Assembly: GCA_041675905.1 (NCBI GenBank)
Contig: JBAYSX010000013.1
Span: 1 to 64,000, forward strand
Length of the DNA stretch: 64,000 nt
Origin: Sandaracinobacteroides sp041675905
GTDB taxonomy: Bacteria; Pseudomonadota; Alphaproteobacteria; Sphingomonadales; Sphingomonadaceae
Reading direction: 5' to 3'
Shown: positions 8,037-17,598 of the stretch, in pieces
Layout: every line of letters begins with the position of its first letter
Numbering within the stretch: the stretch's first letter is position 1
Program-made: the position numbers and the translations under genes
The notes under the pieces: generated by a model
Told to the model about the DNA's origin: nothing
The model's database searches: none
What the model saw: only the letters and a program-made list of their open reading frames with translations

Positions 8037-8431
8037 CGCAGCTCGCTACCGCCATGGACCGCCGCGCGGCGCTCGCTGGCTATCGCACCGTTTCGCTGGA
8101 AGCACGGGTGGCGGCAGCCGATCCGCATACGCTCGTCGCCATGTTGTTTGAACGGTTGACGGCGCAACTGCGTGCGGCCCACGCAGCGGCTCAGGATCAT
8201 GACAACAGCGCCCGACTGCGGGCGACGGAGCGCGCGCTGGCGATCGTCGATAACCTCGATGCCACGCTGGATCAGAAGCGCGGTGGCGCGGCGGCGCGGC
8301 ATCTGCACGATCTCTATCTGCTGCTGCGCGAAAAATTGCTGGCTGGCGACGCCGCAGGTCTGGGGCAGGCGGTCGACTCTGCCGTGAACATTACGGCGGC
8401 CTGGCGGCAGATAGCCCCACAAGTTCGTTAA
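8033..8431 (+). CDS. fliS: Flagellar export chaperone FliS
   Basis: The 132-residue helical protein has AGYRTVSLEARVAAADPHTL near its start, matching the FliS pattern (a conserved Tyr followed by a helix and the PHxL motif), and ends in an amphipathic helix. FliS binds the C-terminus of flagellin in the cytoplasm and prevents early polymerisation. The ATG at 8033 lies in the ATGA overlap with fliD, so translational coupling is likely. An upstream in-frame ATG at 8012 would add seven residues. The order fliD-fliS is the usual one. Confidence 0.87.
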   Translation: MTQLATAMDRRAALAGYRTVSLEARVAAADPHTLVAMLFERLTAQLRAAHAAAQDHDNSARLRATERALAIVDNLDATLDQKRGGAAARHLHDLYLLLREKLLAGDAAGLGQAVDSAVNITAAWRQIAPQVR

Positions 8432-8487
8432 AAGTTTTCGTTCCCCACCTGTTCCCTTTTTCCTGTCATCCCGCTATCAGCAGCAGC

Positions 8488-10455
8488 ATGACCGACCTGT
8501 TCTCCGGCGCGGCGGACGAGCCGCGTGGCTATGACGCGCATGCAATCGAAGTGCTGGAGGGACTTGAACCGGTCCGTCGGCGGCCCGGCATGTATATTGG
8601 CGGCACCGATACCCACGCGTTGCATCACCTGGCCGCCGAAATCATCGACAATGCAATGGACGAGGCCGTCGCCGGCCATGCAACACGCATCGAAGTGACG
8701 CTGGAGGCGGACGGCACATTAATCGTGTCGGATAATGGCCGGGGCATTCCCATCGACCCGCACCCGCGCTTTCCGGACAAATCGGCGCTGGAAGTGATTC
8801 TGACCATGCTGCACTCCGGCGGGAAATTCGCCGCCGGGGCCTATTCTACTTCTGGCGGTCTGCATGGTGTCGGCATTTCGGTCGTCAATGCCCTGTCGGA
8901 TGCGATGACCGTGGAAGTGGCGCGTAACCGCACGCTATGGCGGCAGAGATTTTCGCGTGGGCATCCGCAAGGTCCGCTGGAGAATGCCGGTGCAGCCCCT
9001 AACCGGCGCGGCACGACCGTATCATTCCACCCGGACCCCGAGATTTTCGGCAGCGAGCGCTTCAATCCGGGCCGCCTGTATCGGCTGGCGCGTTCCAAGG
9101 CCTATTTGTTCGGCGGCGTCGAAATTCGCTGGCGGTGTGCGCCGGAACTGGCGTCGGAAAATGTGCCCGAAAGTCAGAGTTTTATTTTCCCCGGCGGCCT
9201 TGCCGATCATTTGACGGAACAGGTGGGCGAGGAAGCAACCGTCACCAACGAACCGTTCATCGGGCGTGTGAAGCTCGCCGACGGCGAGGTCGAATGGGCA
9301 TTGCACTGGACCGTCGCCGGAGACGGTCATGCAAGCTGGTATTGCAACACCATTCCGACACCCATGGGCGGCACGCATGAAGCCGGATTTCGCAGCGCTA
9401 TTCTGAAAGGGTTGAAAGGGTTTGCCGGGCTGATCGGCCAGAAAAAAGCCGCCGATCTCAGCGCGGACGATGCGCTTTCGGGTGCGGAAATCCTGTTGTC
9501 GCTGTTCATGCCGCAGCCGCAATTCCAGTCGCAGACGAAAGATCGCCTGTCTTCGCCGGAAGCGCAGAAAATGGTCGAGAATGCGGTGAAAGACCATTTC
9601 GACCATTGGCTGGCGGCGGATCAGGAACGCAGCCGCACGCTGCTGGCCTTTGCAACGGACCGGATGGATGAGCGCCTTGCCCGCCGACAGCAAAAGGAAG
9701 AAAAGCGCAAAACCGCCACTAATTCCCGCAAGCTGCGTTTGCCAGGAAAGCTGACCGATTGCGCCAATTCCGCCCGTGATGGCACGGAGCTTTTCATTGT
9801 CGAGGGCGATTCGGCGGGCGGTTCGGCGAAACAGGCGCGCGACCGCAAGACCCAGGCGATATTGCCCATTCGCGGCAAGATTCTGAACGTCGCTTCCGCC
9901 ACCGCCGCCCGCATCAGCGCCAATCAGGAAGTGGCGGACATCGCCATGGCGCTGGGCTGTGGCACGAAAGACCGGTACCGCGACGATGCGCTGCGTTATG
10001 ACCGTATTGTCATCATGACCGACGCCGATGTGGATGGCGCGCATATCGCCACCCTGCTGATGACCTTTTTCTTCCAGGAAATGCCGGGGCTGGTGAAAGC
10101 CGGGCGGTTGTATCTGGCGCAGCCGCCGCTCTATCGTCTGTCCGCCGGTTCCGAAGTCGCCTATGCGCGGGACGATGCGGAGCGGGAGCAGATGATGCGT
10201 CATCGCTTCAAGGGGAAAAAGGTGGAAGTGGGCCGGTTCAAGGGCCTGGGCGAAATGGCCCCGCAGCAATTGCGCGACACCACGATGGACCCGCGCCGCC
10301 GCACCCTGGTGCGCGTGACGCTGCCGACCGGGCATCAGGAACAGCATCAGGTGCGCGAACTGGTGGACCGGCTGATGGGCCGGGTACCGGAACATCGCTT
10401 CCAGTTCATTCAGGCAAATGCTACCGCTGTCGCCGCGGAAGAGATCGACGCGTAA
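8488..10455 (+). CDS. parE: DNA topoisomerase IV subunit B
   Basis: The 655-residue protein is the ATPase subunit of the type II topoisomerase that separates daughter chromosomes. The GHKL ATPase has EIIDNAMDE (residues 51-59) and DNGRGIPID (82-90); the TOPRIM domain has EGDSAGGSAK (about 437-446) and DADVDGAH (about 512-519). Length and lack of the GyrB insertion favour ParE over GyrB, although the two are close and the assignment was not tested by alignment. parC is not in the window. No clear ribosome site precedes the ATG; 56 bases separate it from fliS. Confidence 0.92.
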   Translation: MTDLFSGAADEPRGYDAHAIEVLEGLEPVRRRPGMYIGGTDTHALHHLAAEIIDNAMDEAVAGHATRIEVTLEADGTLIVSDNGRGIPIDPHPRFPDKSALEVILTMLHSGGKFAAGAYSTSGGLHGVGISVVNALSDAMTVEVARNRTLWRQRFSRGHPQGPLENAGAAPNRRGTTVSFHPDPEIFGSERFNPGRLYRLARSKAYLFGGVEIRWRCAPELASENVPESQSFIFPGGLADHLTEQVGEEATVTNEPFIGRVKLADGEVEWALHWTVAGDGHASWYCNTIPTPMGGTHEAGFRSAILKGLKGFAGLIGQKKAADLSADDALSGAEILLSLFMPQPQFQSQTKDRLSSPEAQKMVENAVKDHFDHWLAADQERSRTLLAFATDRMDERLARRQQKEEKRKTATNSRKLRLPGKLTDCANSARDGTELFIVEGDSAGGSAKQARDRKTQAILPIRGKILNVASATAARISANQEVADIAMALGCGTKDRYRDDALRYDRIVIMTDADVDGAHIATLLMTFFFQEMPGLVKAGRLYLAQPPLYRLSAGSEVAYARDDAEREQMMRHRFKGKKVEVGRFKGLGEMAPQQLRDTTMDPRRRTLVRVTLPTGHQEQHQVRELVDRLMGRVPEHRFQFIQANATAVAAEEIDA

Positions 10456-10478
10456 TCGCGGCAAGGGAAGGCAGAATT

Positions 10479-12221
10479 ATGCGGGCGTTCATCCTGGCAC
10501 TATTGTTGCTTCCTGCGCCCGCGCTGGCGAAAACGGCGGTGCCGCCACCTGAATATGCTTATGTACAAGGCCGGCTGGCAGCGGCGGATCAGCAACTGCA
10601 CACGGCCGCCAGCCTGTTCGCCACAATCCCGGCCGAAGATTCGGACCGGCGGCTGAAACACCGGCAGTTCGATATTGCGCTGCTGGATGGCGAAAAAAAA
10701 GCCGTGGTGCGGCTTGCGGAAGACATCATCGCCGCCGGTCCGCAGGAAGGCGACTCCGGACTGGCGGTCGCCATCGCCAATTCGCTGGTGTCGCTGGCGC
10801 GGTTGGCGGTGGCGGCAGGGGACCGGGACTGGCGGACATATGATCGCGTGCTGGCAGGTTATGCCGAACCGCAGCAACGCTGGGGAGAAATCAGCGCCGT
10901 CCTCCGTCAGATTCTCGGGGCATGGGGCCTGGCTGCGGATCGCGACTATGATGCCGCGTTGGCGCTGCTCGGCCCGGCGGAAACGGCGGCGGCGCATTCT
11001 TATCTTGCCGAACATCGCGCCCATATCCTGGCGCTGGCGAAACGATGGCCCGAAGCTGCAACTGCCTATAGCGAAATGCTGGCTACCGAGGGCGCGGATA
11101 TTCCCCGTTTGCGAATTGCCGCTGCCGCCGCCGCGCTGGAGGCCGGGCGGGATGATCCCCAATGGCGCGAACGCGGCATCGCGCTGATCGCGGGTGGCCC
11201 GGCGCATGATCCGCTGCTGGATATCGCCCGCGCCCGCATCGCCAACGATCCGGACATGCGCGGCCGGAAACTGGGCAGCGTGATCACCCGGCCCGAACAG
11301 GGGGTGGCGCAATTGTTGCTTCGGGTTAGCATTGATCTCGGACGGGGGAGGGCGGTGCCGCCGGCGCTCGGCTTTGCGCGCCTTGCAACCTTCGCCGATC
11401 CGGATCTGCCGGAAGCATGGTTCGTCAGTTCGGGCTTGTTGATGCGGCTGGATCGTGCGGAACTGGCGCTCGCTGCCCTGGAGCCAGCACAGAAAATGGA
11501 CGCACCCTGGGGGCGGATGGCGCGGGTGCAGCGTGCAGAAATTTTTGCGGCCCAGGAAAAATGGGATGAAGCGCGGGCAGCGTTGTTGGCCGAAGCGCAA
11601 CGGCCTGATGCGGAAGCCGGGGACTGGACCCGCCTTGCGGACGTGGAACGCCGGGCGGGCAATTTCCCGGAAGCCGCAGAATATTTTAGCCGCGCTTTGG
11701 CTTTGGCCGGCGACAGTGACGCCGGGATGAAGGGGCAGATTTATTTCCTGCGGGGTTCGGCATGGGAACAGGCGGGCCAGTGGGAAAAGGCCGAGCCGGA
11801 TCTGCGCCAGGCTCTTGCGCTGGATCCAGATAATCCCATCTATTTGAATTATCTTGGTTATTCGCTTCTGGAGCGTGGCATCAGGCTGGATGAGGGGCGG
11901 GAACTGGTGGCGCGCGCCTATGCTGGCGCGCCCGAAAATGGCGCGATCATCGATTCAATGGGCTGGGCGGCCTATATCACCGGCGACTATGCGACCGCCG
12001 TGCAACTGCTGGAAAAGGCGCGCGCCGCGGAGCCCGCTGACCCCACCGTCTCCGATCATCTCGGTGACGCCTATTGGCGCACCGGTCGCCGGATCGAGGC
12101 GCGCCACGCCTGGAATGCGGCGCGCGCGTTGAACCCATCGGAAAAGCAGGCGGCGGCGCTGGACGTGAAGCTGGATTATGGTCTGGATGTGGCCGAGAAT
12201 CTGGCAGGGAAGGCGCAATAG
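10479..12221 (+). CDS. Exported tetratricopeptide-repeat protein
   Basis: The 580-residue protein has a signal peptide (MRAFILALLLLPAPALA, cleavage near residue 17) and is almost wholly alpha-helical. TPR units are clearest in the C-terminal part (residues about 330-560), for example around EWAEAGQWEKAEPDLR-like and LDPDNPIYLNYLGYSLLERG segments. It probably works in the periplasm as a protein-binding scaffold; the partner is unknown. AAGGGAAGG precedes the ATG. It follows parE by 23 bases and may be co-transcribed with it. A hairpin after the stop (12249-12281) may end the transcript. Confidence 0.8.
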   Translation: MRAFILALLLLPAPALAKTAVPPPEYAYVQGRLAAADQQLHTAASLFATIPAEDSDRRLKHRQFDIALLDGEKKAVVRLAEDIIAAGPQEGDSGLAVAIANSLVSLARLAVAAGDRDWRTYDRVLAGYAEPQQRWGEISAVLRQILGAWGLAADRDYDAALALLGPAETAAAHSYLAEHRAHILALAKRWPEAATAYSEMLATEGADIPRLRIAAAAAALEAGRDDPQWRERGIALIAGGPAHDPLLDIARARIANDPDMRGRKLGSVITRPEQGVAQLLLRVSIDLGRGRAVPPALGFARLATFADPDLPEAWFVSSGLLMRLDRAELALAALEPAQKMDAPWGRMARVQRAEIFAAQEKWDEARAALLAEAQRPDAEAGDWTRLADVERRAGNFPEAAEYFSRALALAGDSDAGMKGQIYFLRGSAWEQAGQWEKAEPDLRQALALDPDNPIYLNYLGYSLLERGIRLDEGRELVARAYAGAPENGAIIDSMGWAAYITGDYATAVQLLEKARAAEPADPTVSDHLGDAYWRTGRRIEARHAWNAARALNPSEKQAAALDVKLDYGLDVAENLAGKAQ

Positions 12222-12248
12222 CAGCCATTTTACCTGCCAACAAAACGG

Positions 12249-12281
12249 CTTGCCGCAATTGCACAACAATCTGGCGGCAAG
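12249..12281 (+). terminator. 8-bp inverted repeat after the TPR gene
   Basis: CTTGCCGC at 12249-12256 and GCGGCAAG at 12274-12281 are perfect inverted copies with a 17-base loop, 28 bases after the TPR stop. It is followed by ATTTCAAACTTGTT, a weak T-rich tail. It may be a terminator or a regulatory stem in the opgG leader. Confidence 0.4.
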
Positions 12282-12335
12282 ATTTCAAACTTGTTAAGCC
12301 ATGCGACACCCGCGTCGTGTAAGCAAATTGCGGCT

Positions 12336-13895
12336 ATGCAAAACGAGTCCGAGGGAAACATCCGGGGACAATTGTCCCGGCGGCAGGCGGTAGGCCTGGG
12401 TTTGGCCGCGTTACTGACGCCCGGTCATGCGTTGGCAGCGGGTAAAGGGCTGAAATTCGGCCAGCCACAGGCGTTTTCGTGGGAATGGCTGCAAAATCAT
12501 GCGCTGGCGCTGGCCAGTCGCCCCTATGTCAAACCCCGCCGGATCGATGCGGCGGCGGCGATCGATTATGACGCGCTGAATCATATTCACTATCGCGCCG
12601 ATGCCGAACTTTGGCGCGGGCGCGATGAGGGTGCGGTGCGCTTCTTTCCTTTAAGCGTCACGGCGCGGGAACCGGTGACAATTTCCGTCGTCGAACGCGG
12701 TGCGGCGCGGGAAATTCTCTGGTCTCCGGACTTGTTCGATACACCGGCCAACAACCCGTTGCGCAAGTTCATCGGAGACAAGGGCGGTTTCGCCGGTTTC
12801 CGCGTAATGAATCCTTCCGGCGTCGGAGACTGGCTGGCATATCTCGGCGCGTCCTATTTCCGCTCCGCCGGGCCGCTCGATCAATATGGGCTGTCGGCGC
12901 GGGCTATCGCCGTTGATGTCGCGCTGCACACGGTAGAGGAATTTCCGCTGTTCACGCATTTCTGGCTGGAACAGCAGCCCGATACCACGCTGATCTATGC
13001 GCTGCTCGATGGCCCGCGCATGGCGGGGGCCTGGCGTTTTGTCGTCCGCCACGCAGGTGACGAGGTGGTGCAGGACGTCAGTGCGATGGTTTTCTTGCGC
13101 GATGATGTGGCGCGCCTTGGTCTCGCCCCCTTGACCAGCATGTACTGGTATGGCGAGACGGAACGCGGCCCGCGCACCGACTGGCGACCGGAAGTTCATG
13201 ATTCCGATGGCCTTTTAATGCATAATGGCCGGGATGAGTGGTTGTGGCGACCGTTGCGTAACCCGTCCGCGCTGAAGATCAACGCCTTTGTCGATAATAA
13301 TCCGCGCGGTTTTGGCCTGATGCAGCGGGACCGCGTTTACGGACATTATGAAGATGATGGTGTGTTCTACCACAAACGGCCCTCGCTATGGGTGGAGCCG
13401 CAAGGCGATTGGGGCGAAGGCGCGGTCGAACTGGTGGAAATTCCGACCGTCAGCGAGGTCGACGATAATATCGTTGCTTTCTGGCGTCCGGCGAATCCGG
13501 CGAAAAAAGGCCAGCGGCTGGATTTCCATTACCGGCTGCGTTGGCTGAAAGACGAGCCTGATCATTCTCCGCTGGCGCGCGTCGTCGCCACCCGCAGCGG
13601 CCTGGGCGGTATTCCCGGCGCGCGGGCACAGGAAGATGTGCTGAAACTGGTCGTCGATTTCGAGGGACCGGGGCTGAAAGGCCTTGGCCGGAACAGTGGT
13701 GTCGATGTCGATATTCTGACGATCCTTGGAAAAGTGGTCGCTCATTCTATCTATCCGGTGGTGGAACGGGATGGCCGTTGGCGGTTGATGCTGGATGTTG
13801 TCCCCGAACCGGGCGCGACGATGGATTTGCGCGCCACCCTGCATCACGACGGAAAGCCACTGAGCGAGACATGGCTTTATCAGGTGACACCATGA
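12336..13895 (+). CDS. opgG: Periplasmic glucan biosynthesis protein OpgG/OpgD type
   Basis: The 519-residue protein has a twin-arginine-like leader (SRRQAVGLGLAALL, residues 14-27) and the full MdoG domain, with conserved stretches such as FRVMNPSG, LTSMYWYGE, HDSDGLLM and NPRGFGLMQRDR. It takes part in making osmoregulated periplasmic glucans together with OpgH. The Tat leader is more typical of the paralog OpgD, but the coupling to opgH supports the OpgG role. The frame opens at a TTG at 12291; the ATG at 12336 is preferred because it gives a normal leader length. It overlaps opgH by four bases. Confidence 0.86.
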   Translation: MQNESEGNIRGQLSRRQAVGLGLAALLTPGHALAAGKGLKFGQPQAFSWEWLQNHALALASRPYVKPRRIDAAAAIDYDALNHIHYRADAELWRGRDEGAVRFFPLSVTAREPVTISVVERGAAREILWSPDLFDTPANNPLRKFIGDKGGFAGFRVMNPSGVGDWLAYLGASYFRSAGPLDQYGLSARAIAVDVALHTVEEFPLFTHFWLEQQPDTTLIYALLDGPRMAGAWRFVVRHAGDEVVQDVSAMVFLRDDVARLGLAPLTSMYWYGETERGPRTDWRPEVHDSDGLLMHNGRDEWLWRPLRNPSALKINAFVDNNPRGFGLMQRDRVYGHYEDDGVFYHKRPSLWVEPQGDWGEGAVELVEIPTVSEVDDNIVAFWRPANPAKKGQRLDFHYRLRWLKDEPDHSPLARVVATRSGLGGIPGARAQEDVLKLVVDFEGPGLKGLGRNSGVDVDILTILGKVVAHSIYPVVERDGRWRLMLDVVPEPGATMDLRATLHHDGKPLSETWLYQVTP

Positions 13896-15769
13896 CCATG
13901 AATAGCGATATGCCGCCTTTGGCGAAGCTGGAGATGCCCGTCAGGGCATGGAGCGAAGCGCCGGAAACGCCAGTGCCGAAACCGTCGACGTCGCCGCTCG
14001 ATATCGGCTGGCGGCGGGCAATTCTGATCGGGATGACCCTGTTGGTCGGTCTGCTCGGCGGCATGGAGATCGTGCGGTCGGTCAGCGATGGTGGCATCGA
14101 CTGGCGCGAATGGCTGGTGATTGCGCTGTTCGTGCCGTTGTTCACATGGATCAGCTTCGGCTCGCTTTCGGCGCTGATCGGCTTTTTGCAGTTGATGCAG
14201 GGCAATCGATCCTGTGATTTCCCGCTGCGCGACGCGACCGGCAAACCGGAAGGGCGGACCGCTGTGCTGATGCCGGTTTATAACGAAGATGTCGAAGCCG
14301 TATTCGGGCGCATCCGCCGTATGGGAGCGTCACTCGGCAACCGTGCCGACCAGTTCGATTTCTTCATTCTCAGTGATTCCGGACCCGAAAATGGCGCGCT
14401 GGAATATCGCGCCTTTCTGAAATTGCGCAGCGAGATGGTCCCGCGCCTTTATTACCGTCGGCGCGCCGTCAATCATGAGCGCAAACCCGGCAATGTGGCG
14501 GACTGGGTGCGCAAGCATGGCGCGGCCTATCCCTATATGCTGGTGCTGGATGCGGACAGTGTGGTTTCGGGCGACACCATGGTGCGGCTGGCGAAAACGA
14601 TGGACAGTAACCGCCAGGTGGGGCTGATCCAGACGATCCCGACTGTCGTGAATGGCCGAACCCTGTTCGCCCGCTGGCAGCAGTTCGCCGGACGGCTCTA
14701 TGGCCCCATCGCGTCCGCCGGGCTGATGTGGTGGTCAGGCTCGGAAGCGAGTTTCTGGGGTCATAACGCCATCTTGCGCACGGCGGCTTTCGCCGAAAGC
14801 TGCGGCCTTGCGCCGCTTTCCGGCAAGGAGCCGTTCGGCGGCGCGATTCTCAGCCACGATATGGTGGAAGCCGGTCTGCTGCGCCGTAATGGCTGGGCCG
14901 TGCATATGGCCGAAGCCGATGAAAGTTTCGAGGAATATCCGCCGACACTCGTCGATCACGCCAAGCGTGACCGCCGCTGGTGCCAGGGTAATCTTCAGCA
15001 CGTACGGCTGTTCAACACGCCCGGTCTGCACTGGGTTAACCGGTTGCAATTGCTGATGGGCGCATCCGCCTATCTCACCTCGCCGCTGTGGCTGTTCCTG
15101 CTGATCGCGGCGATCGTGCACCATTATACGACGGGCGCCGGCGTCGCCCCGTCGCCCTGGTTGCTGGGCGCGACCCTGATCATTCTGTTTGCGCCGAAAA
15201 TTCTGGCGGCGATCTGGGGGCTGGCCCGCCGCGATCGCGCCGAAGGCTTTGGCGGGCGCAGCGGCATTGTCGCCAGCGTTATGTTGGATATTCCCCTGTC
15301 CATTCTCACCGCGCCGTTGATGATGCTGACGACGACCATGATGATTCTCGACATCTTGCGCGGCCGCAAGAGCGGCTGGGCGCCGCAACGGCGAGACGTG
15401 GACGGCATCGCGCTGTCCGAAGCGCTGCAGCATTATCGCTGGCATCTGGGCGTGGGCGCGGTGATGGCGCTGCTGTCCATCGCGGGCGGCGGCGCGCTGG
15501 GCTGGATGATGCCGGTTGCCATCGGGCTCGTGGTCAGCCCGCTGGTGGCGGTTTCCACGTCGCGCACGGCGACAGGAACCTGGCTGGCGGAGGGCGGCGT
15601 GTTTCTGATCCCCGAGGAAGCAATGGAATCGCGCCGCAAGCTGCTGGGCGAGCGGGCGGCAGCGCCCGTGGTGGCGCAACCGCTTACGGGCAAGGAATAT
15701 ATTGCGATGGTGACGGGCGTGCTGCGCGGGGGCGTTACCGCCGCCGCGCAGCGCTTGCGCTATCGCTGA
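13892..15769 (+). CDS. opgH: Glucans biosynthesis glucosyltransferase OpgH
   Basis: The 625-residue inner-membrane GT2 enzyme polymerises UDP-glucose into beta-1,2-linked glucan and exports it. Visible features are two N-terminal helices (about residues 43-65 and 78-105), the nucleotide-binding start VLMPVYNEDVEAV, the LDADSV motif for metal binding, the acceptor-site acidic region near SHDMVEAGLLRRNGW, the RRWCQGNLQH motif (QxxRW-like) and at least four C-terminal helices. It is shorter than E. coli OpgH (847 residues), mainly at both ends. Start 13892 lies in the ATGA overlap with opgG. Its last 35 bases overlap the end of the MFS gene on the other strand. Confidence 0.9.
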   Translation: MTMNSDMPPLAKLEMPVRAWSEAPETPVPKPSTSPLDIGWRRAILIGMTLLVGLLGGMEIVRSVSDGGIDWREWLVIALFVPLFTWISFGSLSALIGFLQLMQGNRSCDFPLRDATGKPEGRTAVLMPVYNEDVEAVFGRIRRMGASLGNRADQFDFFILSDSGPENGALEYRAFLKLRSEMVPRLYYRRRAVNHERKPGNVADWVRKHGAAYPYMLVLDADSVVSGDTMVRLAKTMDSNRQVGLIQTIPTVVNGRTLFARWQQFAGRLYGPIASAGLMWWSGSEASFWGHNAILRTAAFAESCGLAPLSGKEPFGGAILSHDMVEAGLLRRNGWAVHMAEADESFEEYPPTLVDHAKRDRRWCQGNLQHVRLFNTPGLHWVNRLQLLMGASAYLTSPLWLFLLIAAIVHHYTTGAGVAPSPWLLGATLIILFAPKILAAIWGLARRDRAEGFGGRSGIVASVMLDIPLSILTAPLMMLTTTMMILDILRGRKSGWAPQRRDVDGIALSEALQHYRWHLGVGAVMALLSIAGGGALGWMMPVAIGLVVSPLVAVSTSRTATGTWLAEGGVFLIPEEAMESRRKLLGERAAAPVVAQPLTGKEYIAMVTGVLRGGVTAAAQRLRYR

Positions 15770-16921
15770 ACATCGCGACTGCCCACAGCGCCAGCCCGCC
15801 AAGCGCCAACATCGCGCCCACATAGCCGCTGCCGGTGTGAAAACCATGACCTGCGGCAATCGCGAGACCTGCGGCCCAAGGGCCCAGCGCGTTGGCGAAG
15901 TTGAAGGCGCTATGGTGCAATGCTGCCGCCAGGGTCTGCGCGTTTCCTGCCACATCCATCAGCCGCCCTTGTAGCGGCACGCCGAAAGATGCGGTGCAGC
16001 CAATCAGGAAAACGACCGGGGCGAGGGTCCACAGGCTACCGGCGGCGGATGGGTAGAGAGCCAGCATCACCGCCGACAACAGCAGACATCCACCGACTGT
16101 TGGCATCAGCGCCTTGTCCGCCGCCCAGCCGGTGACCAGCGTTCCTGCCGTCATCCCGAGGCCAATGAGCGCAAGCATCGGCGGAATGGTGGCAGCGGAC
16201 ACTTGCGTGACAGAAAGCAGGGTGGACGCGAGATACGTGTAGCAGGCGAATATCCCCCGAAACCGACTGCGCCGATGCCCAGCGTCAGCCAGATCTTGCC
16301 GTTTTTCAGCGCCGATAATTCAGCCAGCGGGCCGACGCCTTCCGGCACCGGTTGCCGCGGCGCAAACAGAAAAACCAGGATGGCCGTCACCAGCGCCAGC
16401 AAGGCCACCAGCGCGAAACCCCAGCGCCAGCCGAAAATCTGGCACAGCGCATTGACCACAGGTACGCCTGTGACGGTCGAAATCGTCAATCCCAGCATGA
16501 CGAGCGACATGGCCTGCGCGCGTCGGTGACGGGACACGAGGCTGGCGGCCATCAGCGCCGCGACACCGAAATAGGCCCCATGCGGGAAGCCGGCGAGAAA
16601 ACGAAAAGCCAGCATCGTCGGATAATCCGGGGCGAGCGCCGACAGGGCATTACCCAGCCCGAACAGCAGCATCAGCCCGATAAGCAGCCGGTGGCGCGGT
16701 ATCCGCGCGCCCGACACAGCAAGGATCGGCGCGCCAATCACCACCCCCAACGCATAAACGCTGATCACATGACCTGCCGTCGCCTCGCTCACGCCCAGAT
16801 CGGGCGCGAAGAAGGGCAAGAGGCTCATCGTGGCAAATTCGGTGGTTCCGATGGCGAAGCCGCCCATGGCCAGAGCGAACAGAACCAGCGCCGGGTGTGC
16901 GTTTTGCCGGTCGGCCTTCAT
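15735..16921 (-). pseudogene. MFS transporter (DHA1, AraJ/NepI-like), frameshifted
   Basis: The first part (16921 to about 16259) encodes a normal DHA1-type exporter opening with FALAMGGFAIGTTEFATM and has about seven helices. In the run of five C at 16254-16258 the frame breaks. After it the family sequence continues in another frame (FACYTYLASTLLSV, then the helices to the stop at 15735). Restoring one base to the run gives an uninterrupted protein of about 395 residues. This is either a true one-base deletion or a homopolymer sequencing error. It starts in an ATGA overlap with lrgB, so it is the last gene of the lrgAB unit. Function: probable efflux of sugars, nucleosides or drugs; the substrate is unknown. 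Confidence 0.78.
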
Positions 16922-17598
16922 ATCAGCGGCGCCAGCGCCAGAATTAGCGCGGTGGTGACGGCGGACAGCGCCATGCCAATACCGGAAAATGTGCCGGCCA
17001 CTTCCGAAACCTCGAACGCGCGGGCGGTGCCGATGCCGTGAGCGGCGATGCCGGTGGCAAGGCCCCGGGCACGCGGATCGCTTACGCTGAGCGCATTTAA
17101 CAGGGGCGTCGCCGCCATCGCGCCCACCAGACCACTGGCGACCGCAATGATCGCCGCGAGCGACGCGATGCCGCCCAATCCCGTGGCCAGCGCGATTGCG
17201 ACCGGCGTTGTCGTGGAGCGGGGAGCAAGCGACGCCAAAACTTCCGCCGGCGCGCCAAACGCCCAGGCGATGCCGACGGCGCTGACCACCGCTGTGCATG
17301 TGCCCGCAAGCAGCGCTGCCAGCAACGGCTTCACGACAGCCCGGACGAGCGAAAGATGCCGCCACAAGGGCACCGCCAGCGCTACCGTTGCCGGGCCAAG
17401 CAGAAAGGTCAGCAGCGCCGTATCGTCAGCATAAACCGCATAGGGTGTATCGGTCAGCAGCAAAATCGCGATCAGCGCCGGGGTGGAAAGAATCATCGGA
17501 TGCGCCAGGGGATGGCGACGCAAACGGCGGGAGAGCGCATCGGCGGCGGCGAATACCGCCAGCGTCACCGCCAGCCACAGCAAGGGCGTATCCGTCAT
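16918..17598 (-). CDS. lrgB: LrgB/CidB family membrane protein
   Basis: The 226-residue protein has about six membrane helices and the conserved GLGGIASLAAIIAVASG and GIAAHGIGTARAFE stretches of LrgB proteins. The family was first linked to control of murein hydrolase export; in Bacillus the pair (PftAB) moves pyruvate. Which role applies here is unknown. The ATG at 17598 overlaps the lrgA stop by four bases, and its own stop overlaps the MFS start by four bases. Confidence 0.87.
   Translation of the reverse strand: MTDTPLLWLAVTLAVFAAADALSRRLRRHPLAHPMILSTPALIAILLLTDTPYAVYADDTALLTFLLGPATVALAVPLWRHLSLVRAVVKPLLAALLAGTCTAVVSAVGIAWAFGAPAEVLASLAPRSTTTPVAIALATGLGGIASLAAIIAVASGLVGAMAATPLLNALSVSDPRARGLATGIAAHGIGTARAFEVSEVAGTFSGIGMALSAVTTALILALAPLI

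Noticed and set aside
9022..10464. 480-codon open frame antisense to parE
   Set aside because: parE has all its motifs on the plus strand; the antisense frame has shadow composition and no family features.
10495..10510. TGGCAC-N5-TTGCT, a perfect sigma-54-like match at the start of the TPR gene
   Set aside because: It falls inside the leucine-rich signal peptide (codons CTG GCA CTA TTG TTG CTT) after the start codon and has no gene directly downstream to serve.
14735..15955. 406-codon open frame antisense to opgH
   Set aside because: Composition dominated by Arg, Gln, His and Ala, overlying a clear opgH gene and the MFS gene; a shadow frame.
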